In this document: positions 1 through 8,161 of the stretch, piece by piece | Numbering within the stretch: the stretch's first letter is position 1 | How the letters are laid out: each line of letters starts with the position of its first letter | DNA from: UBA12474 sp964549625 | GTDB lineage: Bacteria; Babelota; Babeliae; Babelales; Babelaceae | Direction: 5' to 3' | Assembly (NCBI GenBank): GCA_964549625.1 | Contig: CAZJVA010000002.1 | Location: forward strand, 1-64,000 | Length of the DNA stretch: 64,000 nt | Program-made: the position numbers and the translations under genes | Notes under the pieces: model-generated | Database searches by the model: none | What the model was told of the DNA's origin: nothing | What the model saw: only the letters and a program-made list of their open reading frames with translations

Positions 1-1151
1 TCTGTATTGGTAATGAATGCGGTAACGATATCACAACCGGCAGTTCTAATATCGCAATCGGCAACCTTGCCGCACGTGCACTAACAAACAGGTCCTACAA
101 TATCGCCATTGGGGAACTTGCTTTAAAAAATGCCGGTAGTACAGCCATGGGTGATAACAATATTGTTATTGGATACAAGGCAGCTGGTGATGCAGCCTCG
201 GGTGGAATGCAAGGCGACAACATCATCATTGGCTCCCTAGCAGGAAAATGGCACAGGGGTTCTCGAGCAGTTATCATCGGCACCGAAGCCCTTGAATTAG
301 CACCAGATGCCGGTAGTTCCATTGCCATCGGTTACCGCGCAGGCCAAAACTGCAATGGCTTAGATAACTTAAATAACATCTACATTGGCGCAAACCAAAA
401 AGGTGGCGATGAGGACAATGTTATACGCATCGGTTCCTGGAACGATGATTATGACACCCCACTAAGCACTGCCTGCTACATCAACGGCATCGTTGGCCAA
501 AATACCACAGGCGATGCAAACGTTGCCCTGATTTCTCCCAACGACCACAAGCTTGGCACCGGAACAACATCATCGGCAATACTATACGCCCCAGTCTTAA
601 CCATCAACAACGGCTCAGGAGCTGCGGCCCTCGCGCTCCAAGATAATTCAGGAACCTCTGTTACATGGTCTTTGATCGCTGGACGAGACCTAACCACAGA
701 CTTTGAAATGCAACAAAATGGGACAACTCGGTTACGGCTCAACACCGCAGGAATTCGTTTAAGCGGTATGAGCACCGGTGGTGCAAACGTCGCAAATGGC
801 AACGTTCCGATGATCGTCCAAGACTCATTGACCGTCTGTCCTCGAATACTTTATGGCAGAGTCGAGAGCTGGACATCTGCTAACCTGGCTGGCACCCCAG
901 TAATCTCAGGCAGTGGCGGTTGGGCAGCCAGTCAAATTCAAGGAGGTGTTTCTAGCGAAGCCACTTTTACTTTTGCTCAACCATTTACCCAAGTACCAAC
1001 GGTCCTTGTAGAAGCAGCCATCGCCCACCCAGCCTATGCTACGCTAGATTCAGTAACCACCGACAATTTTAGAATGAGCTTTAAAAACGAAGGAGGGGGT
1101 TGGATAGATCGATGGGAACGCCTTCCTCACTTTATAGTGATTGGATACTAA
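1..1151 (+). CDS. Fibre-like surface protein, 5' end cut by window edge
   Basis: The frame is open from the first bases (first complete codon at 3) to TAA at 1149-1151, so the gene begins outside the window. The N-terminal part seen carries about eight imperfect repeats of the form N-I-(A/V/I)-I-G-x-x-A. They resemble the head repeats of trimeric autotransporter or YadA-like adhesins and of phage fibres. The last 120 residues form a module that recurs in the next gene: A-N-x-A-N-G-N, then C-P-R, a W-T, G-T-P-x-I-S, G-G-W-A-A and a closing W-x-R-W. Its beta-rich pattern recalls an H-type lectin domain, but this is a by-eye resemblance. No membrane anchor is visible in this part. Role inferred: exported adhesin or surface fibre. 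Confidence 0.6.
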   Translation, partial: CIGNECGNDITTGSSNIAIGNLAARALTNRSYNIAIGELALKNAGSTAMGDNNIVIGYKAAGDAASGGMQGDNIIIGSLAGKWHRGSRAVIIGTEALELAPDAGSSIAIGYRAGQNCNGLDNLNNIYIGANQKGGDEDNVIRIGSWNDDYDTPLSTACYINGIVGQNTTGDANVALISPNDHKLGTGTTSSAILYAPVLTINNGSGAAALALQDNSGTSVTWSLIAGRDLTTDFEMQQNGTTRLRLNTAGIRLSGMSTGGANVANGNVPMIVQDSLTVCPRILYGRVESWTSANLAGTPVISGSGGWAASQIQGGVSSEATFTFAQPFTQVPTVLVEAAIAHPAYATLDSVTTDNFRMSFKNEGGGWIDRWERLPHFIVIGY

Positions 1152-1179
1152 AATACTCATCATAGGCAACAAACATTTC

Positions 1180-1211
1180 AAGAGGAGGCGGGAATGTTCC
1201 CGCCTCCTCTT
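1180..1211 (+). terminator. Strong hairpin terminator after the first fibre gene
   Basis: Perfect 15-bp arms (1180-1194 and 1197-1211) separated by TG and followed by CTTTTC. It lies 29 bases after the stop of the first gene. An ATG at 1194 falls inside the stem, which argues against translation of the next gene starting there. Confidence 0.8.
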
Positions 1212-1319
1212 CTTTTCATCCTTTTACCAATTCCCCGCTCAAAATCTTTACTTATCCTCAACCGCTACAGTACAGTACCTGGAAGAACTTCCTACAAACT
1301 ATTTTCAAGAAATGTTTCT

Positions 1320-2549
1320 ATGCAAAACATACAAACCTATTGTTTATTCATTTACCTTATTGGCAGCATTTTTTCACAAAACTCAGCATGCGCAACACCC
1401 AACCACTCGATCACCATAGACCAGCCACAACTCAGCATTGGCCATTATGCGCTGCCTATCTACACCTATAGCTTTCGCGGGCCTCGCGAAGCACAAACAC
1501 CAGGCCTTCCTTACCTCGAAACAGGAACCATTGTACCAACCAACACACCACTCAAAGATTTTTTTGTTAGCAACAATTTAACAGTAGGTGGCGATATTGA
1601 AATTTCGGGCAATGCACACTATACCGGCAATGTATCAATCAACGGGACATTAATCGTGGGCATGGCGACGACCTTGCATAGTACCCTTTCCGTAACCGGC
1701 ACAACGACGCTCAATGACACACTGTACCCAATAACCAGTATTGAGGCCGGCCCCTCAGGAACCCTCTCTCTTGGTAGCACCAATGACACAGATATCCTTA
1801 ACCTGGGAATATCGAACACTGTTCAAGAAATACATATTGGCACAGGTACTGCCGTAGATACTATTAACATCGGTACCGGTGCAGGGGCAACCACAATCAA
1901 TCTTGGTAGCAATGGCGATAGCATCAACCTTTTTGGCGACGTAACCTATATTCAAGTAGAAGATCTGCAAGTCGCGGACAAAAATATCACCGTCAACAAA
2001 GATGGTGGCGCCGCCAGTGCAGGTTTGGCGGGAATTAATATCGAAGAAGATGACAATGAGCAGGCCGGCTACATGCGTACCACCAGCAATCGAACAGGGT
2101 TTGAATTTAAAGCTCCCAACAATAACGCCGTAGCAACAATGCTGTCCCAAGGTTTATCCATCGCCGGCGTGGATATTGGTGGCGGAAACACTGCAAATGG
2201 CAACATGCCTTTGGTTGAAGGTACCTTTAGCCTCTGTCCACGGCTTATTTATGGCGAAGTTACCGACTGGACATTGCCAAACATTTCTGGAACCCCGATC
2301 ATCTCAGCTCCTGGCGGATGGGCAGCAATACAACCACAAACGCCAGGACAACAAACCTATATTACCCTCACCTTTGATCAACCATTCACCAGCAAGCCAG
2401 TTATTCTTATTAACGATGAAAACAACTTAGTACCCGTAATTATTTCGACCACAACAACCCAGACCACCTTTCAATTGCGCAATAGCGCAACCAACAACTT
2501 CTGGAATCGCTGGGACACGCATGCTCGCATTCTAGTAATAGGCATATAA
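1320..2549 (+). CDS. Exported fibre-like protein, paralogue of the previous gene
   Basis: This encodes 409 residues. The start at 1320 gives a signal peptide (MQNIQTYCLFIYLIGSIF, cleavage near ACA-TPN). An ATG at 1194 in the same frame lies inside the preceding terminator and was rejected. No strong Shine-Dalgarno is seen. The middle is low-complexity beta repeat rich in G-T, N-I-G and I-N-L-G, ending in a VADKNITVNKDGGAASAG block like those in phage tail fibres. The C-terminal 120 residues match the module of the upstream gene (ANTANGN, CPRLIYG, GTPIIS, GGWAA, WNRWD). Probably a surface fibre or adhesin. The tandem arrangement suggests duplication with a conserved C-terminal cap or binding module. 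Confidence 0.6.
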   Translation: MQNIQTYCLFIYLIGSIFSQNSACATPNHSITIDQPQLSIGHYALPIYTYSFRGPREAQTPGLPYLETGTIVPTNTPLKDFFVSNNLTVGGDIEISGNAHYTGNVSINGTLIVGMATTLHSTLSVTGTTTLNDTLYPITSIEAGPSGTLSLGSTNDTDILNLGISNTVQEIHIGTGTAVDTINIGTGAGATTINLGSNGDSINLFGDVTYIQVEDLQVADKNITVNKDGGAASAGLAGINIEEDDNEQAGYMRTTSNRTGFEFKAPNNNAVATMLSQGLSIAGVDIGGGNTANGNMPLVEGTFSLCPRLIYGEVTDWTLPNISGTPIISAPGGWAAIQPQTPGQQTYITLTFDQPFTSKPVILINDENNLVPVIISTTTTQTTFQLRNSATNNFWNRWDTHARILVIGI

Positions 2550-2616
2550 GACTCTTGCATAACACACGTGCTCGCGCCTATACTCGTAACAACAAATGTC
2601 TTGGCTAGGAGAGAGT

Positions 2617-3597
2617 ATGAACCGCAAACACATTCAACAACTACGGGTGCACACCGGACCCGCACTTACAATCATCTGTTTGTGCAAGCAACCGACACTA
2701 AAAAATGCTATTGATGCAGCCGAAAACAAACTAGCCGATGCCGGTCAAACAAGACTGCTTGATCAACTCTATCTCGCTCAAAAAGGCATCATCTGCCCGC
2801 CCCATCAGTCTCATAAACTTGCGATTTTTGTCGATGAACACCGTGCCCTTAGTTTTGTAATCCCCAACGATGTCCCAGAGACCATCACCGTAAGTCAAAG
2901 TTTTGTGTTAGAACCAATTATCGCATCGTTATGCCACAAAAAACGCTACTGGGTCATTGACTGCACCAACGAGATACCTCTGCGCGAAGGCTGCGAAAGT
3001 TTTGTAAACGAATTTTCTGCCGAATGTATCACCGCACTACATAGCTGCCCTACCGACATGCGGCCAGAATTTTGTTTTGATAAATGCATCGGTCAATATC
3101 TAGAATCTGACCAACTACCCATTATCATCGTTGGCGATGCCCACAAAACCACCTACTTTACTCTCCTGGCTCCTTACCAAGAACACATTATTGCCCATGT
3201 TCCTACGATTGATTCGGCATGGGGTGCTTATCAAGAATGGTACCAAAGGCGCACCGCACACATGCTACAACAAATAGCCCAAGGCAAACCAGGCCTTGAT
3301 TTTATCACCGAAATCACACAACTTTTGGAATTCTCATACCAAGGGCATATCACAACACTTTTAATCGAAGAACATTATCACCATATCATCTGCCAACACC
3401 GACTAACAGGCCAAATAACCCAAAGTGATCATTGCCCAATTGGATACGAAGAAGCCGATTTAGTAGAAAAACTTCTGCTCAACATTTGCGCCAAAGGCGG
3501 CGAATTACTATTTGTCCCCGATCAAAGCCTGGCACAGTTTGGGCATATCGCTGCGTTTGTTATTGAGTTCTTTTTGGAGGATACACTTACCTCGTAG
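2617..3597 (+). CDS. baeRF-like protein (bacterial eRF1-related family)
   Basis: This encodes 326 residues and is predicted cytoplasmic. The start at 2617 was chosen because AGGAGA at 2607-2612 precedes it; an ATG at 2596 lacks this. The N-terminal half resembles the baeRF families described as bacterial relatives of archaeo-eukaryotic release factor eRF1: a short 'TIICLCKQP' strand, a helical segment that ends near residue 60, then 'KLAIFVDEHRALSFVIP' and 'FVLEPIIASLCHKKRYWVID'. These families are predicted to act on ribosomes or in stress, but no reaction is established for this member. The GGQ loop of true release factors is not visible. The assignment is by pattern recognition only. Confidence 0.55.
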   Translation: MNRKHIQQLRVHTGPALTIICLCKQPTLKNAIDAAENKLADAGQTRLLDQLYLAQKGIICPPHQSHKLAIFVDEHRALSFVIPNDVPETITVSQSFVLEPIIASLCHKKRYWVIDCTNEIPLREGCESFVNEFSAECITALHSCPTDMRPEFCFDKCIGQYLESDQLPIIIVGDAHKTTYFTLLAPYQEHIIAHVPTIDSAWGAYQEWYQRRTAHMLQQIAQGKPGLDFITEITQLLEFSYQGHITTLLIEEHYHHIICQHRLTGQITQSDHCPIGYEEADLVEKLLLNICAKGGELLFVPDQSLAQFGHIAAFVIEFFLEDTLTS

Positions 3598-3622
3598 CAA
3601 CACCAAATCACACCGAAAAAAA

Positions 3623-4792
3623 CTACTGCGGCTGATTATCACCCAATACAAGAGCATCCAAGGACAACAACCCGCACGCGGTTATTTTTGGCCCTAACGG
3701 AAAAAGCTCTTTGCCTGGATAGATAACAAAGAGATGGTCAAGATGCAAATCTTCTAACGCGATATGCATCGATTTAGTTGTTTTAGGCACATCAACATAT
3801 TTGAATTCAAAGCCTAATCGCTTACCCCCTTTGAAAATCAACAGATCAAGCTCGGCGTCTGCATGTGTTGCCCAAAAAAAGACCTCCTCAGGTGCCGCAT
3901 CATACAAGCGAATAACCTCTTCTAGCGCAAACCCTTCCCAAGAAGCACCAAGACGAGGATAAATATCAAGCTCCGTTCTATTTTTGATCGCAAGCAAAGC
4001 ATGCAATAAACCGCTATCACGAAAATAAACCTTAGGAGATCGCACCTGACGCTTTTTGATATTCTCGTACCAAGAGCTCAACTCCCGAATCATAAATGTT
4101 CCTACTAAAATATCGAGGTATTTTCGCACCGTTGGACTCGATACCTGCAACGCTTGGGCCAACTCGCTGGCATTGAATACTTGACCGTGATAATGGGCCA
4201 ACATCAACCAAAAACGCCGGATCTGCTGAGGCGGTATATTAAAACCAAGATAAGGAATATCACGCTCCAAAAAGGTCTTGATATAACTTTGCCGCCAGAA
4301 AAAACTATCCGCTTCATCCGGTGCCGTATACGAAAGAGGGAACCCCCCGCGCAACCACAGCCGATCCCCATCTTCCACTTCATTTAATGAAAAGGGGGGC
4401 AGCTCAACATAGCCAACTCGGCCCGCAAGTGTTTCTGAAGACTGACGAATAAGGTCGCGCGATGTACTACCCAAAATCAGAACTTTGTATGACTTCTCTG
4501 GGGTATCAACTAACACACGAAGAACGGGAAAGAGATCTGGTCGCATCTGTATTTCATCGATTACAATAAGTTTTTCTGGCTCTGATGAGAGCGCTAGCAT
4601 AGGATTATCAAGGCGTGCTAAGTCAAAGGGGTTTTCTAGGTCAAAAAAGCGAGCAACTCCGCCCAATCGCTCTTGAACATACGCGCGTGCCAGCGTTGTT
4701 TTTCCAACCTGACGCGGGCCCAAAATTGCACACACCGAGTGCACACGAAAGTTTTGATCAATTTTTTGTAGATACTGCTCTCTTTTGAACAT
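3623..4792 (-). CDS. AAA ATPase of the DUF4143 family
   Basis: This encodes 389 residues. Walker A is GPRQVGKTTLAR near residue 25, Walker B is LIVIDEIQ near 75, and a sensor-like LGSTSRDLIRQ follows. The N-terminal AAA_14 domain is followed by a winged-helix stretch and a DUF4143-type C-terminal domain ending in a nuclease-like fold region (DAELDLLIFKGGKRLGFEFK, reminiscent of the D...ExK pattern). Members are common in bacteria, often as accessory genes of unknown role. The start at 4792 is preceded by AAGGA; an in-frame ATG at 4822 is inside a palindrome. An 18-bp perfect inverted repeat covers the leader and ribosome binding site, which suggests control of translation or an operator. Confidence 0.85.
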   Translation of the reverse strand: MFKREQYLQKIDQNFRVHSVCAILGPRQVGKTTLARAYVQERLGGVARFFDLENPFDLARLDNPMLALSSEPEKLIVIDEIQMRPDLFPVLRVLVDTPEKSYKVLILGSTSRDLIRQSSETLAGRVGYVELPPFSLNEVEDGDRLWLRGGFPLSYTAPDEADSFFWRQSYIKTFLERDIPYLGFNIPPQQIRRFWLMLAHYHGQVFNASELAQALQVSSPTVRKYLDILVGTFMIRELSSWYENIKKRQVRSPKVYFRDSGLLHALLAIKNRTELDIYPRLGASWEGFALEEVIRLYDAAPEEVFFWATHADAELDLLIFKGGKRLGFEFKYVDVPKTTKSMHIALEDLHLDHLFVIYPGKELFPLGPKITACGLLSLDALVLGDNQPQ

Positions 4793-4796
4793 AGTT

Positions 4797-4839
4797 TTTC
4801 CTTGAAAATTTAAACACAGCATTTAAATTTTCAAGGAAA
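4797..4839. promoter_or_regulatory. 18-bp perfect inverted repeat over the RBS of the DUF4143 gene
   Basis: The arms at 4797-4814 and 4822-4839 are exact reverse complements with a 7-base loop (CACAGCA). The left arm contains the AAGGA of the gene starting at 4792. In the transcript the ribosome binding site would be paired. In DNA the palindrome could be an operator. Confidence 0.75.
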
Positions 4840-5059
4840 GCTTTAACTCCCCCTGCCAAAACCACAACGCCAGATTTAATCTCAGTATCTTGGTCGCGTT
4901 ACCTTGCAACAAGGGGACACCTTACGCAATGCTTTTGCCACGACGCACCGTAGGAGACTTTTTCACTAAAACGCTTCGCAACAAAAAAAAGAACAAGTAC
5001 TTGATTTGCGTTTTAATTATTTGTTAGAAAATAAAGAAAGTGGATCAATGGAGGTTGTC

Positions 5060-5317
5060 ATGAAAAAACAAAATAAGCTCACCAAGGTCTTACGACTTGG
5101 TATTCTCGGAGGAATAGTGTTTCCAACTATTATATTTGCACCATCGGCAGTATCATCAATGGCGGTGGTCTCACAGGTCGATCTAGCTGAATTACAGGAA
5201 CTAAGAACTGAAGTTAAATACCTAAGATCAGAACTGCGCAACGAGGCAACTGCAGCGCGGGCAGCGCGTGAAGAAGCCAAGCGCTATTTTGAAGCATTAG
5301 TAAAGTTAAGTAAATGA
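5060..5317 (+). CDS. Small exported coiled-coil protein
   Basis: This encodes 85 residues. The start at 5060 has GGAGG at 5050-5054, five bases upstream. The sequence has a basic N-terminus and a hydrophobic segment (LGILGGIVFPTIIFAPSA), then a short helix with heptad-like spacing (LAELQELRTEVKYLRSEL) and an Ala/Arg/Glu-rich tail. It is probably a secreted or periplasmic small helical protein, perhaps oligomeric. It stands alone, convergent with the pyrophosphatase gene, and shares a terminator with it. No family recognised. Confidence 0.65.
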   Translation: MKKQNKLTKVLRLGILGGIVFPTIIFAPSAVSSMAVVSQVDLAELQELRTEVKYLRSELRNEATAARAAREEAKRYFEALVKLSK

Positions 5318-5334
5318 CGATTTAGCTACCATAC

Positions 5335-5374
5335 AAGAAGGGCAGGGTTGGAAAATTCCAACCCTGCCCTTCTT
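5335..5374. terminator. Bidirectional hairpin terminator
   Basis: Perfect 19-bp arms (5335-5353 and 5356-5374) lie between the small exported gene (+) and hppA (-). Confidence 0.8.
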
Positions 5375-5391
5375 TGCTGAACTTTGATCAA

Positions 5392-7365
5392 TTATAGCGT
5401 CACTAACAAAAGCGAAACCATAGAAAGCAACTTAATTAAAATATTAAGCGCTGGACCTGATGTATCCTTAAATGGATCACCCACCGTGTCGCCAATAACC
5501 GCTGCTTTATGCGTATCTGAGCCTTTGCCACCAAAGGCACCAGCTTCGATATATTTTTTGGCATTATCCCAGGCACCACCGCCGTTAGCCATCATAAGTG
5601 CTAACATAACGCCGGTGACTGTTGCACCAACAAGCAAACCACCAAGAGTTGCCGTACCAAAGGTCTTCCACACAAGGACCGGAACAGAAACGGTTATAAC
5701 ACCCGGTAGAATCATCTTCCACAATGCCGCCTTAGTACTAATGGCAACACAGCTACGATAATCTGGCTCTGCGGTTCCTTCCATCAAACCAGGAATTTCA
5801 CGGAACTGACGCCGAACTTCCATGACCATCTGCAAGGCTGCATCACCAACGGCACGCATAGTAATTGAGGTAATCAAGAATGGTAATGCCGAACCCATGA
5901 AGATACCAACTAAAATTAATGGATTGACCAAATCAAGACATGCCACACCGCTCTCTTGTGCATACGCAGCAAAAACACCAAGAGCTGCTAACAATGCAGA
6001 ACCTATAGCAAAACCTTTGCCAAGCGCTGCGGTGGTGTTACCCAGCGAATCAAGTTTGTCAGTAATATCACGAACCGGTTTACCAAAACCAGCCATTTCT
6101 GCGATACCACCTGCGTTATCTGCAATAGGACCATACGCATCAACCGTCATGGTGATACCGGTAGTTGCCAACATAGCAACAGCCGCAAGCGCGACACCAA
6201 ACAAGCCACCACCAAACATAAAGGCAAACCAGATGCCAGCGGCAAGTACTAAGACTGGCGCAACCGTTGATTCCATACCAACTGAAAGCCCGTAAATAAT
6301 ATTGGTCGCAGCGCCTGATTGTGACGCTTTGGCCAAATTTTTAATCGGCGTGCTTGAGGTGTAGTATTCGGTTATTAAACCAACCGAGATACCTGCAACA
6401 CAACCGGTTACAATAGCATAGAAAAAGTTAACCGGAATACCAACCATAGCAAGGTAGATATACGATGCCAACATAAAGAATCCAACCGCTACAAATGTTG
6501 CATTACGCAACAAAGCAGCTGAACTGGCACGAATAAAGAGATTGGCAACCAAACCAACCATAGAGCCCAAAAGCCCCAGGGCCGAAACCATCAGCGGCAA
6601 GGTGACAAAAACAGGATCACCCGCAAACAGCTGATACGAAAGCGCAGTCGTAGAAACCATAGCAGTTAAGTATGACTCATAGATATCAGCGCCCATACCA
6701 GCGGTATCACCAACACAGTCACCAACGTTATCCGCAATAACTGCAGGATTTCGTGGATCATCTTCGGGAATCCCCGCTTCGACCTTACCAACCAAGTCAG
6801 CACCAACGTCGGCAGATTTGGTATAAATACCACCACCAACACGAGCAAAAAAGGCAACAAAAGATGCACCTAAACCAAAACTGGTAATGAGATTGGTGAT
6901 CGACGGGCTATCCATGTAGAAAAAGAGTAAAGCGCCTAGTCCAAGCAAACCTATGCTTGCCACGGCAAAGCCCATCACCCCACCACCCAAGAAGGCAACT
7001 AAAAAGGCCGAACGCTCACCCTCTTCACGCGCCGCCATAGTAGTACGCACGTTTGCGCGCGTAGCTGCGTGCATGCCAATAGCCCCAGTAAGCAAAGAAA
7101 GCATAGAGCCGATAAAAAAACATGCTGCAGAAAGGAAGGACGAAAAAGCCGCAAGCAACGAAACCGCAAGAAGATCAACGATCAAAATAATGCGATACTC
7201 CTCCTTGAGGAATGTCATCGCACCAGCGCGAATTGCTTCTGCAATATGAGCAGCTTTGGCATGGGTTACCTGATAGCGATTAATTTTTCGTAACAAGGCA
7301 AAGACGGTCAAAAGACCAAACAGACCCATCCCCGCTACAAATCCGTAGATATGTAGTAAAGACAT
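5392..7365 (-). CDS. hppA: Membrane-bound ion-translocating pyrophosphatase
   Basis: This encodes 657 residues with about 16 predicted membrane segments. It hydrolyses pyrophosphate and pumps H+ (possibly Na+) across the inner membrane. Family signatures are present: the substrate loop DVGADLVGKVEAG with DDPRNPAVIADNVGDCVGD, a second Asp-rich site DAYGPIADNAGGIAEM, and the C-terminal GDTVGDPFKDTSGP. After GNTT the sequence reads A-A-L-G-K-G-F. Ala at this position marks the K+-dependent subfamily, whereas K+-independent enzymes carry Lys. The start has GGAG 9 bases upstream. The enzyme conserves energy from biosynthetic pyrophosphate, useful in an energy-limited host-associated cell. Confidence 0.96.
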   Translation of the reverse strand: MSLLHIYGFVAGMGLFGLLTVFALLRKINRYQVTHAKAAHIAEAIRAGAMTFLKEEYRIILIVDLLAVSLLAAFSSFLSAACFFIGSMLSLLTGAIGMHAATRANVRTTMAAREEGERSAFLVAFLGGGVMGFAVASIGLLGLGALLFFYMDSPSITNLITSFGLGASFVAFFARVGGGIYTKSADVGADLVGKVEAGIPEDDPRNPAVIADNVGDCVGDTAGMGADIYESYLTAMVSTTALSYQLFAGDPVFVTLPLMVSALGLLGSMVGLVANLFIRASSAALLRNATFVAVGFFMLASYIYLAMVGIPVNFFYAIVTGCVAGISVGLITEYYTSSTPIKNLAKASQSGAATNIIYGLSVGMESTVAPVLVLAAGIWFAFMFGGGLFGVALAAVAMLATTGITMTVDAYGPIADNAGGIAEMAGFGKPVRDITDKLDSLGNTTAALGKGFAIGSALLAALGVFAAYAQESGVACLDLVNPLILVGIFMGSALPFLITSITMRAVGDAALQMVMEVRRQFREIPGLMEGTAEPDYRSCVAISTKAALWKMILPGVITVSVPVLVWKTFGTATLGGLLVGATVTGVMLALMMANGGGAWDNAKKYIEAGAFGGKGSDTHKAAVIGDTVGDPFKDTSGPALNILIKLLSMVSLLLVTL

Positions 7366-7409
7366 ACAGAAATACTCCTTTCTAAGGTAAACACGAAATG
7401 CGTAAAGCC

Positions 7410-7440
7410 AAGAGAGCCTGAGTTCCGCCCAGGCTCTCTT
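7410..7440. terminator. Hairpin between an exported-protein gene and hppA
   Basis: The 11-bp arms are 7410-7420 and 7430-7440. No good T-run follows on the minus strand, so it may be either the end of the upstream transcript or a structured hppA leader. Confidence 0.5.
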
Positions 7441-7455
7441 TGGTGTACAGCTTTC

Positions 7456-7485
7456 AGTATACCGTAAAACGTATCTATATGTCTT
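7456..7485 (-). promoter_or_regulatory. Possible hppA promoter
   Basis: On the minus strand AAGACA (7485-7480), an 18-base spacer and TATACT (7461-7456) are seen. Transcription would start near 7448, which places the hairpin at 7410-7440 in the hppA leader. Weak -35 match. Confidence 0.35.
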
Positions 7486-7503
7486 GCTTTTATCTAAAGC
7501 GCT

Positions 7504-7908
7504 TTACAAAGCAACCGCAAACAGAGCTGTTACCTGTGCATGCAGCGCAGCCAGATTAGCCAACGCCCCTGCCAAACGCGCCTGTACAGCAACCTTGCGT
7601 GGTATATCAAGTAGCGGAATCTGCGAGGACTCATTCAAAAGCTGCAAAGACGCATGAACAGCCTTATCATAATCGGCAAATAACTGTGGATTCATGTCAT
7701 ATGCACGGAGAAGGCGATCAGTAGTCAAATAGGTGAAAAGACTCAAAAAACCGCTCAACTCAGGAAAACGATTCTTTATTTCCTTGTATGTTTCCATAGA
7801 CTGAACAATAGAAGGAGTTGCTTTCCCCTGCGGCTGAGCAAAGACTCCAACCGATGAATATAAAGCAACCACACCACCAAGCAGCGCTAAAGCTAATAAC
7901 TTTTTCAT
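7504..7908 (-). CDS. Small exported protein of unknown function
   Basis: This encodes 134 residues. A clear signal peptide (MKKLLALALLGGVVALYSSVGVFA, cleavage after VFA) is followed by a mostly helical mature part of about 110 residues without cysteines or recognisable motifs. An AAGGAG lies 8 bases before the ATG. No family recognised. It is one of many small Sec-exported helical proteins in this window. Confidence 0.7.
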   Translation of the reverse strand: MKKLLALALLGGVVALYSSVGVFAQPQGKATPSIVQSMETYKEIKNRFPELSGFLSLFTYLTTDRLLRAYDMNPQLFADYDKAVHASLQLLNESSQIPLLDIPRKVAVQARLAGALANLAALHAQVTALFAVAL

Positions 7909-8161
7909 ACTAAAACTCCTTTTTAAAAAATACTATTTAGCATTAAGCTTATAATACACCAGTCCAAACAGCAGAATCAATATTTCTATATTTTGGTTTT
8001 GCTCACGACAATCCTGGATAACTATCCGCAAATCAACCCCTTTATTAGAAAAATGCGAAGCAGCACTGAATAGAAGACACCAAGAAAAACATTGCGAAAA
8101 ATGATACATCTTCGTTACTTTTCTTATTGAAATACGTGTACTAAAACCCTGGTCCAACGCT

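Noticed and set aside
1194..1319. Longer N-terminus for the second fibre protein
   Set aside because: The ATG at 1194 is inside the terminator hairpin of the previous gene, and the added residues hide a good signal peptide that begins at 1320.
1..2549. Prophage tail region
   Set aside because: The fibre-like repeats recall phage proteins, but no other phage structural, lysis or integrase gene is visible nearby.
3623..4839. DUF4143 ATPase as half of a toxin-antitoxin pair
   Set aside because: No small partner gene is adjacent on the same strand. The neighbours face other ways, and the family has no firm toxin role.
5822..7249. Long frames on the + strand opposite hppA
   Set aside because: They are antisense shadows of a highly conserved membrane enzyme, rich in Pro, Ala and Ser, without start signals.
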